From Anaerolineae bacterium (GTDB lineage Bacteria > Chloroflexota > Anaerolineae > Aggregatilineales > Phototrophicaceae): 64,000 nt of DNA. Positions 32,854 through 41,345 of this stretch are shown piece by piece (position 1 is the first letter of the stretch; every line of letters starts with the position of its first letter). Location of the stretch: contig JAJEGA010000033.1 in assembly GCA_022820125.1 (NCBI GenBank), forward strand, positions 41,779-105,778. The letters are read 5' to 3'. Both the position numbers and the translations under genes were made by a program. The notes beneath the pieces are model-generated. The model saw nothing but the letters and a program-made list of their open reading frames with translations. It was not told the DNA's origin and did not search any database.

Positions 32854-32933
32854 ATTTTGTCTCCCAAGGCAATTGCCGCGACACTTTATTCTACCTGACG
32901 AGTTTGATAACTGAGCCAGGCGCCGGAGCCATT

Positions 32934-33344
32934 ATGTTCTATCCGCCCAACCCGACAGAATTCTTCGCCACAGTTTGGGAAATCGTGCAGCAGATTCCCC
33001 CTGGCAGCGTCAGCAGTTACGGTCAAATTGCCTCAATGATCTCGCCGGGCAATGAGACGGAGCCGGAACGCATGAGACATCTCGCGCCGCGCTGGGTGGG
33101 TACCGCCATGCGCAAAACGCCGCGCGGCAAGTCCATCCCCTGGCACCGCGTCATCAACAGTCAAGGGTCAATCAGCTTCCCCGCTGGCAGCGCGCAGGCG
33201 GAAGAGCAGCGGCGCCTGCTGGCGCTGGAAGGCGTTGCGTTTGACGCGAATGGAAAGGTCAATTTCGCCCGCGTCGGCTGGCGGGGGCCCGATGCCGCTT
33301 TTCTGCGGCGCCTGGGCCTGCTGCCGCCCCATCTATTGAAATAG
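32934..33344 (+). CDS. Alkyltransferase-like protein (ATL), MGMT family without the acceptor Cys
   Basis: A 136-residue DNA-binding protein of the O6-alkylguanine alkyltransferase fold. The helix-turn-helix region (IPPGSVSSYGQIASMI) is intact. In the active-site loop the usual PCHRV is PWHRV (residues about 72-76), so the reactive Cys is Trp. Proteins of this kind (Atl1, E. coli eAtl) bind O6-alkylguanine without repairing it and hand the lesion to nucleotide excision repair. ATG 32934 has GGAG five bases before it; the open frame begins ten codons earlier without such a site. Confidence 0.9.
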   Translation: MFYPPNPTEFFATVWEIVQQIPPGSVSSYGQIASMISPGNETEPERMRHLAPRWVGTAMRKTPRGKSIPWHRVINSQGSISFPAGSAQAEEQRRLLALEGVAFDANGKVNFARVGWRGPDAAFLRRLGLLPPHLLK

Positions 33345-33348
33345 GCGG

Positions 33349-34422
33349 CTAGAACTGCACGTAGCTGTTTTCAGCCAAGACAAATCGGTGCGCGTCCGGC
33401 ATATGCGTGGCTGATGTAACGTGCGCGTTTTCAGCCAGCAGGCTGCGGTCGATCCGCCCGACGATATTGCGAATTTCGCAATCCTTCATGACGATGCTGG
33501 CTTCGATTTCGCTGCCTTCCACAATCACGTTGTCACCTAGCGCCGTGTATGGTCCCACATAGCTGTCGCGAATGACTGTATTATTGCCAATGATGACGGG
33601 ACCGCGAATGACGCTGTCACTGATCTTGCTATTGCGACCGATCAGCACACGATGCGACACTTCGCTGTCGCCTTCAATCTGGTCGCTGTTTTCGGGCGCG
33701 GGCGTATAAGGCAGTTCCTCCAGCACCAGCTGATTCGCCATGATGATCGCGTCTGGTTTGCCGGCGTCAATCCACCAGCCATTGAGTTCATAAGAGGCGA
33801 CATTGCAGCCATCATTGATAAGCACTTGGATGGCATCAGTTATCTCAAGCTCATTGCGGCCCGACGGCTTGATGCGTTTGATGGCGTCAAAGATCGATGA
33901 GCGGAAGAGATAGACGCCGGCGATCGCCAGGTTGGACGGCGGATCTTGCGGCTTTTCCACCACGCGGACGATATTGCCATTGTCGATTTCAGCGATGCCA
34001 AATCGCGTCGGATCAGGCACCTTGCCCAATACTACCGCCGCTTCTTTCGATGACTCGGCGAAGGACATGAGCAAGCCGGTCATCTTGTCCTGGAAGATGT
34101 TGTCGCCGAGGAATACCGTGAAGGGATCATCGCCGACGAACTCCTGGCAAAGCGCGGTCGCATGCGCCAGGCCGAGCTGCTCGTCCTGCACGATGTACTC
34201 GATGTTGACGCCAAGCAGCTTGCCATCGCGCAGATTGGAGACGATGGGAGATTTCATGCTATTGACGACGATTCCTATATCGGTCAAGCCGGCTTTCTTG
34301 AGCGAGTCCATCGCGTAATTGATCAGCCAGCGATTCGCTACCGGCACCAGCGATTTCGGCATGGTAAGCGTTACCGGGCGCAGACGCGTGCCCTGCCCGG
34401 CGGCGAGAATAAGCGCCTTCAT
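33349..34422 (-). CDS. rmlA: Glucose-1-phosphate thymidylyltransferase, long form
   Basis: A 357-residue sugar-nucleotide synthase. The N-terminal nucleotidyltransferase domain opens with ALILAAGQGTRLRPVT and contains VFLGDNIFQDKM and RVVEKPQDPPS. The C-terminal part (from about residue 245) is a left-handed beta helix with hexapeptide repeats (VIIGNNTVIRDSYVGPYT). This long form is found in Chloroflexota, actinobacteria and archaea and feeds dTDP-sugar (for example rhamnose) synthesis. The start at ATG 34422 has GGGAG in front. It is close to the glycan cluster but on the other strand; no other rml gene is in the window. Confidence 0.85.
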   Translation of the reverse strand: MKALILAAGQGTRLRPVTLTMPKSLVPVANRWLINYAMDSLKKAGLTDIGIVVNSMKSPIVSNLRDGKLLGVNIEYIVQDEQLGLAHATALCQEFVGDDPFTVFLGDNIFQDKMTGLLMSFAESSKEAAVVLGKVPDPTRFGIAEIDNGNIVRVVEKPQDPPSNLAIAGVYLFRSSIFDAIKRIKPSGRNELEITDAIQVLINDGCNVASYELNGWWIDAGKPDAIIMANQLVLEELPYTPAPENSDQIEGDSEVSHRVLIGRNSKISDSVIRGPVIIGNNTVIRDSYVGPYTALGDNVIVEGSEIEASIVMKDCEIRNIVGRIDRSLLAENAHVTSATHMPDAHRFVLAENSYVQF

Positions 34423-34509
34423 ATCATCTCCCTCGATGCCTGCCATTAGACCTGCTGGCATAGTAGCAGAGCTTGCAATTTCGCGACAGGCAATCGCCAG
34501 TCTCTTCCG

Positions 34510-35262
34510 TCAAAGGCTAATACAGCGGCGCTGTCGCAACACCTCAAAGGCAATGACCGATGCCGCGCCGACAGTGCCGAGCGATTGCCCGTACTGGCGA
34601 CCATAAGGAATCCGCAGGCGCCAATCGGCCGCGCGTAGAAAGGACCGCGTAACGCCACGCCGTTCCCCGCCGATGAGCAGAAACAGCGGCGCCGTGAGAT
34701 CTGCTTGATACAATGAGCGCGCCGATTCTGTATTGGCAGCGCAGGCGATGGCGAGCCCGCGCGCCCGATAGTATTCGGCGGCGTCGGCGGCCGATTCGGC
34801 AAGCGCCAGGGGCAAGCGCTCAATGGTCCCGCCGCTGGCTCTGCCGACCAAGGCTGTGGCGCTGGTCCAATTGCGCCGGCGTAAAACAGCGCCATCCGCG
34901 CCCGCCGCATAGAGCGCCCGAATCGCCCCGGCGAAATTGTAGGGATCTTCGATGCCATCCAACATGGCGATGAAAGCGGCGCCATCGGCCGGCGGCAGAT
35001 CCGCCAGCTGGCAATAGCGCCGTCTCCCCGCGAGCGCAATGAGGCCGCCATGTGATTTGCCAGTCGCGTTCGCTTCGATCGTCGCGCGCGGCACAAAAGA
35101 GACCGCCGCCCCGGCAGCTTCCGCCAAGCGACGCAGGCGCCTTAGCCGCCGGTCGGCTCGTTTATCCTTATCGATCAGAAGCCGGTGGACATCGCGAAAG
35201 CCCGCTTCGAGCGCCGCCTGAATTGACAGGGCGCCTTCCAGAACCTGGTGATCCCGCGGCAT
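34510..35262 (-). CDS. SpoU/TrmH-family RNA 2'-O-methyltransferase
   Basis: A 250-residue SPOUT methyltransferase that transfers a methyl group from SAM to a ribose 2'-OH in rRNA or tRNA. An N-terminal substrate-binding domain (residues 1-80; GALSIQAALEAGFRDVHRLL) is followed by the knotted catalytic domain. Recognisable blocks are AMLDGIEDPYNFAGAIRALY (motif 1), FLLIGGERRGV (motif 2) and IPYGRQYGQSLGTVGAASVI (motif 3, where many members have SLNVSVA). Its ATG overlaps the TGA of the MazG gene by one base, so translation is coupled. The target position is unknown. Confidence 0.85.
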   Translation of the reverse strand: MPRDHQVLEGALSIQAALEAGFRDVHRLLIDKDKRADRRLRRLRRLAEAAGAAVSFVPRATIEANATGKSHGGLIALAGRRRYCQLADLPPADGAAFIAMLDGIEDPYNFAGAIRALYAAGADGAVLRRRNWTSATALVGRASGGTIERLPLALAESAADAAEYYRARGLAIACAANTESARSLYQADLTAPLFLLIGGERRGVTRSFLRAADWRLRIPYGRQYGQSLGTVGAASVIAFEVLRQRRCISL

Positions 35263-36716
35263 CAGTCGGTCAAGCGCTTGGCTTCTTGCCACCAAGCATC
35301 AAGCTCATCCAGGCTGAAATCGCCGAAGGATTTGCCAGCCTGCGCCACTTGCCGCTCTACATGGCGGAACCGGCGGTAGAATTTCGCATTGATCTCGCGC
35401 AGGAGACTTTCCGGGTCATCCATGCCGAGCCAGCGCAGCCAGTTCACCAGCACGAAGATCAGATCGCCAATTTCCCTAATTCGTTCGGCAGCAGATTCGG
35501 CCGACCAAACCTCCGCCAGCTCTTCCTGGAACTTCGCTTCAACGCCGCTCACATCGTCCCAGTCGAAGCCGGCTTTGCCTGCCCGCTGCGAATATCGCTG
35601 CGCCACGAACAAGGCCGACGCGCCCGCGGGAATGCCGTCCAGGAGCGATTCATCCTGATCGCGCTCGCCGCTTTTTTCCGCCCGCTTAACTTCGTGCCAG
35701 ATGCGCGAAAGCTGCGCCAGGTCGTCAGTCGCTTTCACATCGCCAAAGACATGGGGATGCCGCCGAATCATCTTTCTGTTGAGATGCCGCAGCACATCCG
35801 ACATTTTGAATTCGCCATCGTCAATTGCGATTTGCGTATGAAGCAAGATCTGCAAGAGCAGATCGCCCATCTCTTCGCAGAGCGCCTGCGGATCATCCGC
35901 ATCCAGCGCTTCCAGCATTTCGTGGGCTTCTTCTATCAGAAAAGGTCGCAGGGACTGGTGCGATTGTTCACGGTCCCAAGGGCAGCCGGCGGGCGATCGC
36001 AAATGCGCGATGATATTCTGCAGCGTTTCGAAGCTGCTCTGCTCGTCCATCGCCGGAATGAAGAGCGAAGTCATGACATCAATCCGCGAACTGCGGTCAA
36101 TTTCGTAGAGCTTCACGGCTTCGACGGATTCTTCGCCGCCGCCCGCCGCGTGAATCAGCTTAACCGGATACTCGTCATCGTATTGGTTCATCAAGGTCAG
36201 CTTGAGGTTTGAAGCGACAGATTGACTGTAGACCTGCGCCAACAGCGCCGGCAGCGCCGGATTGATCGGCGGATGATACCCCTCGGCGACCGAAAGCGCA
36301 TCCAGCACTTGCAAGCCATCCAGCGCGTCAATGCCCAGCAGCGACAGACAGGGCTCAATGAAGCTCAGTCCATGGATGATCTCGACGTCTATAGACGCCG
36401 CATCGGCGCGCTCCAGAATGCGCGTCACCGTCGCTTCGCCAACCAGCGGGTCCCCGGGCACGGCGTAGACGATCTCGCCGCCACCCCGCGCCAGCCCGAT
36501 TATCCGCGCCGCGATTTCCTCATAAACGTCATCAAATTGCGCATGCCGCTGATAGACTTCATCGAAACTAACTATCGCGGCGGTCGAGGGCAGATCGGCC
36601 ACGCAGGGGTGTCGCTTGGTGCGCAGGTACAGCGTCGAGGCCTTCTGAATCTTGTCCCAGGCGCGTAAGGACAAATCACCGATGACGCCTGGCCCCAGCC
36701 CCACAATCGTAATCAT
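35262..36716 (-). CDS. YabN-like fusion: tetrapyrrole-methylase-like domain plus MazG NTP pyrophosphohydrolase
   Basis: A 484-residue two-domain protein. Residues 1-220 have the methylase-like fold with TIVGLGPGVIGDLSLRAW and YAVPGDPLVGEATVTRIL. The MazG part has PAGCPWDREQSHQSL (from about 242), the metal motif IEEAHEML (Glu262, Glu263, Glu266) and EEMGD (281-285), and a second, degenerate MazG-like half to the C-terminus. It is like B. subtilis YabN, a house-cleaning enzyme that hydrolyses non-canonical NTPs; the role of the methylase-like domain is not clear. Start at ATG 36716 is preferred to TTG 36722. The SpoU gene overlaps its stop. Confidence 0.9.
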   Translation of the reverse strand: MITIVGLGPGVIGDLSLRAWDKIQKASTLYLRTKRHPCVADLPSTAAIVSFDEVYQRHAQFDDVYEEIAARIIGLARGGGEIVYAVPGDPLVGEATVTRILERADAASIDVEIIHGLSFIEPCLSLLGIDALDGLQVLDALSVAEGYHPPINPALPALLAQVYSQSVASNLKLTLMNQYDDEYPVKLIHAAGGGEESVEAVKLYEIDRSSRIDVMTSLFIPAMDEQSSFETLQNIIAHLRSPAGCPWDREQSHQSLRPFLIEEAHEMLEALDADDPQALCEEMGDLLLQILLHTQIAIDDGEFKMSDVLRHLNRKMIRRHPHVFGDVKATDDLAQLSRIWHEVKRAEKSGERDQDESLLDGIPAGASALFVAQRYSQRAGKAGFDWDDVSGVEAKFQEELAEVWSAESAAERIREIGDLIFVLVNWLRWLGMDDPESLLREINAKFYRRFRHVERQVAQAGKSFGDFSLDELDAWWQEAKRLTD

Positions 36717-36760
36717 CGCCAAGGTCTTGCCCGGCTAGCGCTCGGCATAGACGCGCCTTA

Positions 36761-36798
36761 AGAAAATCAGCCAGCAACCCTCTGCGAGCGCTGGCTGA
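36761..36798 (-). terminator. Rho-independent terminator of the ribosomal supercluster
   Basis: Read on the minus strand, TCAGCCAGC and GCTGGCTGA (nine pairs, 36768-36798) are followed by TTTTCTT. It lies about 25 bases after the rpsI stop and marks the end of the long operon. Confidence 0.8.
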
Positions 36799-36822
36799 AT
36801 ACGGAGTCTTGAAATAGAGGCG

Positions 36823-37218
36823 CTAGCGCTTGGTGTAGGTCGGCGCTTTGCGGGCGCGTTTAAGCCCGGGTTTCTTGCGTTCTTTGACGCGCGCATCGCG
36901 GGAAAGGAAACCCTCGCGCTTGAGCGTCCCGCGCAGGTCGGGGTCGATCTTCTCCAAGGCGCGGGCGATACCCAGCAAGATCGCGTCTCGCTGCCCAGTT
37001 ATGCCGCCGCCGTTGACATGGACCGAGATGTCGTACTGTCGTTCCTGCCCAATATGGGTTAACGGCGCCAGGCAGATTTCGGTGTCGCCGAGGCGCGGCA
37101 AGAACTCCATGCCTTCTTTGCCGTTGATGATGAACCGGCCCGTTCCGCCGGGAAACAAGCGTACGCGCGCCGATGCGGACTTGCGGCGGCCGATGCCTTC
37201 GTAATACTGTGCTGACAT
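36823..37218 (-). CDS. rpsI: 30S ribosomal protein S9
   Basis: 131 residues, the usual size. It begins with YYEGIGRRKSASARVRLFPG and ends with the conserved basic tail ARKAPTYTKR, whose last Arg reaches the P-site tRNA. It is the final gene of the ribosomal supercluster, 84 bases after rplM, and is followed by a terminator. Confidence 0.97.
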   Translation of the reverse strand: MSAQYYEGIGRRKSASARVRLFPGGTGRFIINGKEGMEFLPRLGDTEICLAPLTHIGQERQYDISVHVNGGGITGQRDAILLGIARALEKIDPDLRGTLKREGFLSRDARVKERKKPGLKRARKAPTYTKR

Positions 37219-37302
37219 TCAATCTCTCCTCAAACTGTGCGCTTTGCGATTGGCTCATCCCTCAGGTTCGCGCGAGATGATGCCGATTTCGCCTGCCCCA
37301 GC

Positions 37303-37746
37303 CTACAATTCCAGAATTTGCGGCTGCTGCGCCTGATGCGGATGCTCGGCGCCGGCGTAGATTTTAAGTTTCTTAAACATGCGGCGGCCAAGCGGACCCT
37401 TGGGCAGCATGCCCTTGATCGAGAGCCGCAGCGCGCGAGTCGGAAACTTGTCCATCATCTCGCGCAGCGTCATTGACTTCAAGCCGCCGGGGAAACCACT
37501 ATGGCGATAATATATCTTCTGATCCATGCGTTTGCCAGTGACATGAATCTTATCGGCATTGACGATGATCACATAATCGCCGGTATCGAGATGCGGGGTG
37601 AAATAGGTCTTGTTTGTGCCCCGCAGCAGCGGCGCCACCTTTGACGCGACGCGGCCGAGTGTCATGCCCTTGGCATCCACCACCCACCAGCGCCGTTCAA
37701 TCACCTCTGGCGTCGTCGCATAGGTCTTCTGCACAATCTGTTTCAT
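37303..37746 (-). CDS. rplM: 50S ribosomal protein L13
   Basis: 147 residues. Typical features are the [16 protein letters not shown] start region, [17 protein letters not shown] and the C-terminal [19 protein letters not shown]. Its ATG overlaps the truA stop by four bases (ATGA), coupling translation. It forms the usual rplM-rpsI pair. Confidence 0.97.
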   Translation of the reverse strand: MKQIVQKTYATTPEVIERRWWVVDAKGMTLGRVASKVAPLLRGTNKTYFTPHLDTGDYVIIVNADKIHVTGKRMDQKIYYRHSGFPGGLKSMTLREMMDKFPTRALRLSIKGMLPKGPLGRRMFKKLKIYAGAEHPHQAQQPQILEL

Positions 37747-38573
37747 CGCTTTCCCTCCAGCGCAGCCGCCAGCGCGTAAGGCGCGGCCGCGCGCGTTGTA
37801 GATTCCGTCTCGATGCCCGGCGCGTAACCGACAGCTTCCAGGATTAAACCATTTGCCGGCGCCAGCGCTTTCGCCCTGGTGATGTCTCGACTTCTTAATA
37901 TCGCCTCAAATTCGCCCACGCTTAGCACTGCTCTGCCCACCTGCGTCATCATGCCGACCAGCCGCCGCACCATGTGGTACAGAAACGCGGTCCCGCGGAT
38001 GCGATAGCGGCAGGCGGCGCCAAGCGCGCCCAATTCAATCTCCCAATCCGACAAAAATATCCGCCTCACCGTATTTGTGCTGCCCGCCTGCGGCGGCGTG
38101 CCAAAAGCGGCAAAGTCATGCTCGCCCAGAATAAGCGCGGCTGCCGCATTCATCCGCTCCAAATCAAGCGAAAGGCCGCTGAGCTGCCAGGTGTAGCGAG
38201 CGATCAACGGATGGCGCGTCACTGGCGTCGCGATGCGGTAGGCGTACTGCCGCCACAACGCGTCATATCGCGGGTGAAAGCCATCTTTCCGCCAAAGCGC
38301 CTGCAGAGCGATATCCAGCGGAAGCTGCGAATTGATCGCGCGCAATAGTTCATCCTCGCCATGCTCCCATTCAACATCAAAGGCGATTACCTGGCCTGCC
38401 GCATGCACCCCCGCGTCCGTGCGCCCGGCGGCGAGCACTGCCGTCGCCTGCCTGGCGACTTGGCGGATGGCTTTCTCTAACGAAGCCTGGATCGTCGCTG
38501 TTGGCGCCGGCTGCCGCTGAAAGCCACGATACGCGCTTCCATCGTAAGCCACGGTCGCGGCGTATCGCGTCAT
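37743..38573 (-). CDS. truA: tRNA pseudouridine(38-40) synthase TruA
   Basis: A 276-residue enzyme that converts U38-U40 of the anticodon arm to pseudouridine. The N-terminal [15 protein letters not shown] and the catalytic loop [16 protein letters not shown] (Asp in GRTDAGV) are complete, as is the C-terminal [17 protein letters not shown]. It sits between rplQ and rplM, the common arrangement in Firmicutes and Chloroflexota, and overlaps rplM by four bases. Confidence 0.96.
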   Translation of the reverse strand: MTRYAATVAYDGSAYRGFQRQPAPTATIQASLEKAIRQVARQATAVLAAGRTDAGVHAAGQVIAFDVEWEHGEDELLRAINSQLPLDIALQALWRKDGFHPRYDALWRQYAYRIATPVTRHPLIARYTWQLSGLSLDLERMNAAAALILGEHDFAAFGTPPQAGSTNTVRRIFLSDWEIELGALGAACRYRIRGTAFLYHMVRRLVGMMTQVGRAVLSVGEFEAILRSRDITRAKALAPANGLILEAVGYAPGIETESTTRAAAPYALAAALEGKR

Positions 38574-38588
38574 TGATGCCGGCTCCGT

Positions 38589-38996
38589 TTAATCCTCCAC
38601 CTCGTAATCCACCAACTCAATCAGCGCCATTTCGGCGTTATCGCCCTTTCGCGGTCCCAACTTCAGTATCCGCGTATAACCGCCGGGCCGATCCTCATAG
38701 AGCGGCGCCAAGTCATCAAATACCACCCCGACTAGATCGCGGTCATTGTTCAAACGGCGCGCAACTTGGCGGCGCGCGTGCACCGCGATCAGGTCGTCGC
38801 CTTTCGCTTCCGCTTTTGCCAGCCCGCGTTTGGCGATGGTGATCAAGCGCTCGGCATGGCTCTGAACGAATTTGGCTTTGTGAAAGGTCGTTCGGATGCG
38901 TCCGTGGACGAACAGCTGACTCGCCAGATTCATGCGCAGAGCCTTGCGATGGCTGCCGCTGCGATTCAGTTTCTTTCCGTGATGACGATGTCGCAT
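38589..38996 (-). CDS. rplQ: 50S ribosomal protein L17
   Basis: 135 residues. It has the conserved start (MRHRHHGKKLNRSGSHRKAL) and C-terminal GGYTRILKLGPRKGDNAEMALIEL-type block. It lies at the polypeptide exit region of the 50S subunit. It follows rpoA by 17 bases. Confidence 0.97.
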   Translation of the reverse strand: MRHRHHGKKLNRSGSHRKALRMNLASQLFVHGRIRTTFHKAKFVQSHAERLITIAKRGLAKAEAKGDDLIAVHARRQVARRLNNDRDLVGVVFDDLAPLYEDRPGGYTRILKLGPRKGDNAEMALIELVDYEVED

Positions 38997-39013
38997 TCTT
39001 GCGCCTCGCTTAC

Positions 39014-40042
39014 TTACTGCTCAGTTTTCTCGTGCGGCCAATAGTTCTTCTCTTGCAGCTTCTGCTCCAATTCGTCCAGCGATTTTTCGCCGAAGTTGCG
39101 GATCGCCAGCATGGCGTCAGGACCGCGATTCAACATATCCAACACGTCGCCCACCGATGTGATGCCGGTGCGTTTCAGCGAATTGAAGACGCGCACGCTG
39201 AGATCCAACTCTTCAATCGGCTTGTCATAAAGCGGCGGATAAGTCGGCTCGTCATCGATCTGCGCTGGCAATTCGATATTCTGGAACCAGTCGTCATCGA
39301 CGCCGGCGACCACTTTGAGGTGATGCATCAGAATCTGGGCTGATTGCGCCAAACCTTCCTCCGGGCGGATCGTCCCGTCGGTCCACAGCTCGAGCACCAG
39401 TCGATCATAGTTCGTCCGCTGGCCGACGCGGGCGCGCTCCACTTCAAAGTTCACGCGCTTGATGGGGCTAAAGATGGCGTCCACCGGCAACTCGCCGATT
39501 GGCAGCCGTCCGCGCTCTTCCGCCGGGCTGAAACCGCGCCCGGACTGCACTTCAAATTCCATCTCAATATGGACATCTTCACCCTCGGCATCAACCGTGA
39601 AGAGGTAGAGGCTTGGATTCTCGATCTGCGCTTCCGCCGGCGCCCAGATGTCAGCCGCGGTGACGATCCCGTCTCCGCCGCTATACGTGAGACGCAAGCG
39701 CGAGCTTTCCACGCCGTGCAAGAGCAGCCGCAATTGCTTGATCTGCAATATCAACTGCGTCATGTCTTCGCGCACATTCGGGATTTCGGAGAATTCGTGA
39801 TGGACATCGGAGACGCGGATGCTCGTGACCGCCGCCCCAGGCAATGACGAGAGCAATACACGCCGCAACGCATTGCCCAAGGTCAAGCCGTAGCCGCTTT
39901 CCAGCGGACTGATGACAAAACGACCATAATCCTTGGTGATATTCTGGCTCTCCACCTGATGTGGCAGAACCATGTTGGCCGTTACCAGATTGGCGTCAAC
40001 GGCGTTTGCCTCGACAGATGCGGACTCTGTTGGGTATACCAT
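39014..40042 (-). CDS. rpoA: RNA polymerase alpha subunit
   Basis: 342 residues with both domains. The N-terminal assembly domain holds FVISPLESGYGLTLGNALRR and RVLLSSLPGAAVTSI. The C-terminal domain, from about residue 275, has the helix-hairpin-helix DLSVRVFNSLKRTGITSVGD and contacts UP elements and activators. The N-terminus is about 25 residues longer than in E. coli. rpsD, which usually lies between rpsK and rpoA, is absent; the gap to rpsK is only 21 bases. Confidence 0.97.
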   Translation of the reverse strand: MVYPTESASVEANAVDANLVTANMVLPHQVESQNITKDYGRFVISPLESGYGLTLGNALRRVLLSSLPGAAVTSIRVSDVHHEFSEIPNVREDMTQLILQIKQLRLLLHGVESSRLRLTYSGGDGIVTAADIWAPAEAQIENPSLYLFTVDAEGEDVHIEMEFEVQSGRGFSPAEERGRLPIGELPVDAIFSPIKRVNFEVERARVGQRTNYDRLVLELWTDGTIRPEEGLAQSAQILMHHLKVVAGVDDDWFQNIELPAQIDDEPTYPPLYDKPIEELDLSVRVFNSLKRTGITSVGDVLDMLNRGPDAMLAIRNFGEKSLDELEQKLQEKNYWPHEKTEQ

Positions 40043-40063
40043 ATAGGGGGGCTTCCTTTTCGA

Positions 40064-40462
40064 CTAAACGCGTCGGCGCTTCGGCGGACGAACGCCATTA
40101 TGCGGCACCGGGGTCACGTCCGAAATAGAACGTACCTTCAACCCGCTCTGCTGAATTGAGCGAATCGCCGCTTCACGGCCCGGTCCCGGACCTTTCACGA
40201 AGATGTCGACCTCTTTCATGCCATGCTGCTGCGAGTTAGCAGCCGCGGTTTCCGCCGCCATACGCGCAGCATAGGGCGTGTTCTTGCGGCTGCCGGTGAA
40301 ACCAGAAGTGCCAGCGCTGGCCCAGGTGATGACATTCCCCGATTGATCCGTCATGGAAACGATCGTGTTGTTGAAGGTGGCGTGTATATGCGCCTGACCA
40401 TAGGGGATATTCTTGAAGACACGCCTGCCGGTTCCGCGACTGCCTCTACTTGTTCTTGCCAT
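40064..40462 (-). CDS. rpsK: 30S ribosomal protein S11
   Basis: 132 residues. Recognised by [20 protein letters not shown] and the C-terminal [17 protein letters not shown]. It is a platform protein of the 30S subunit. A 131-base spacer containing no ORF separates it from rpsM. Confidence 0.97.
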   Translation of the reverse strand: MARTSRGSRGTGRRVFKNIPYGQAHIHATFNNTIVSMTDQSGNVITWASAGTSGFTGSRKNTPYAARMAAETAAANSQQHGMKEVDIFVKGPGPGREAAIRSIQQSGLKVRSISDVTPVPHNGVRPPKRRRV

Positions 40463-40593
40463 TCATTCGCTCCAGTTCAACTAATATCTGCCGCTGCAAG
40501 CGCCGGCGGCGTCATCCATGGCCGCCAACTCCAACGGCGCTAAAGCCGAAACCGCACCATAGTTTCGCATATCGCCGCTTTGAATTTTCGCGC

Positions 40594-40980
40594 CTACTTC
40601 TTGGTGGCACCGCGCCGGCGGCCGCGCCCGGCAACGGTCTGCTTCTTGCCCCGCCGCGTACGCCCGTTCGTCCGCGTCCGCTGCCCGCGCACCGGCAGTC
40701 GCCGCCGATGCCGCAGACCGCGATAAGAGTTGATTTCCATCAGCCGCTTGATGTTCAGCTGCGTCTGACGGCGCAGGTCGCCTTCAATCGTCAAGCTGCC
40801 AACCAGCTCGCGAATCCGCTGCAATTCGCTTTCGCTCAGATCGCGCACCCGCGTGCTGTGATCAATACCGGCGCTATCCAGCAGCCGCTGACTCGTGGAT
40901 TTACCAATGCCGTAGATATAAGTCAAGCCGATGACAACACGCTTGTCACGCGGCAGATCAACACCTTCAATACGAGCCAT
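40594..40980 (-). CDS. rpsM: 30S ribosomal protein S13
   Basis: 128 residues. It begins [20 protein letters not shown] and includes the helix-turn segment [13 protein letters not shown] and [20 protein letters not shown], with a basic tail that touches P-site tRNA. It follows rpmJ by 30 bases. Confidence 0.97.
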   Translation of the reverse strand: MARIEGVDLPRDKRVVIGLTYIYGIGKSTSQRLLDSAGIDHSTRVRDLSESELQRIRELVGSLTIEGDLRRQTQLNIKRLMEINSYRGLRHRRRLPVRGQRTRTNGRTRRGKKQTVAGRGRRRGATKK

Positions 40981-41010
40981 CGCATCACTCCTTGATTATT
41001 GCGGGCGCAA

Positions 41011-41124
41011 CTAGCCCTGCCTCTGTTTGTGCTTCGGGTTCTCACAGATAATCATCACCCGACGCTTTCGCTTGATCACCCGGCATTTCGGGCAACGGCG
41101 CTTCACACTGGCTGACACCTTCAT
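41011..41124 (-). CDS. rpmJ: 50S ribosomal protein L36 (zinc-binding form)
   Basis: A 37-codon gene translated by hand: [20 protein letters not shown], then a basic stretch ending [11 protein letters not shown]. The C-x2-C, C and H zinc ligands are all present. It opens the alpha operon, behind the promoter at 41292. Confidence 0.95.
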   Translation of the reverse strand: MKVSASVKRRCPKCRVIKRKRRVMIICENPKHKQRQG

Positions 41125-41291
41125 GCGCAAATCCTCATCCTCAGATTCTTATGCTGGAGCATATTTCAGCAACATACATGCGCACTGCAAGGAAATCCCT
41201 CGCAGATGCGCTGCCCGCCGCCTATGAACGATGCTTCCAACGCTTCAACTGTCCAGCGATTGCTGCATGGGGCAATTGAGAACGAACGAGT

Positions 41292-41319
41292 AGTGTATCA
41301 CATAGTTTCGCATTGTAAA
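41292..41319 (-). promoter_or_regulatory. Promoter for the alpha operon (rpmJ onward)
   Basis: Read on the minus strand, TTTACA (41314-41319) and TACACT (41292-41297) are 16 bases apart. It lies in the 221-base spacer after the S33 hydrolase gene and would give rpmJ a leader of about 160 bases. It suggests that rpmJ-rpsI can be expressed independently of the upstream spc genes. Confidence 0.55.
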
Positions 41320-41345
41320 CGGACATTTTCTTCGGCGGGACAGCT

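Noticed and set aside
41125..41345. Search for infA between the hydrolase and rpmJ
   Set aside because: No frame on the minus strand of the right length gives an S1-like IF1 sequence; only a promoter was found.
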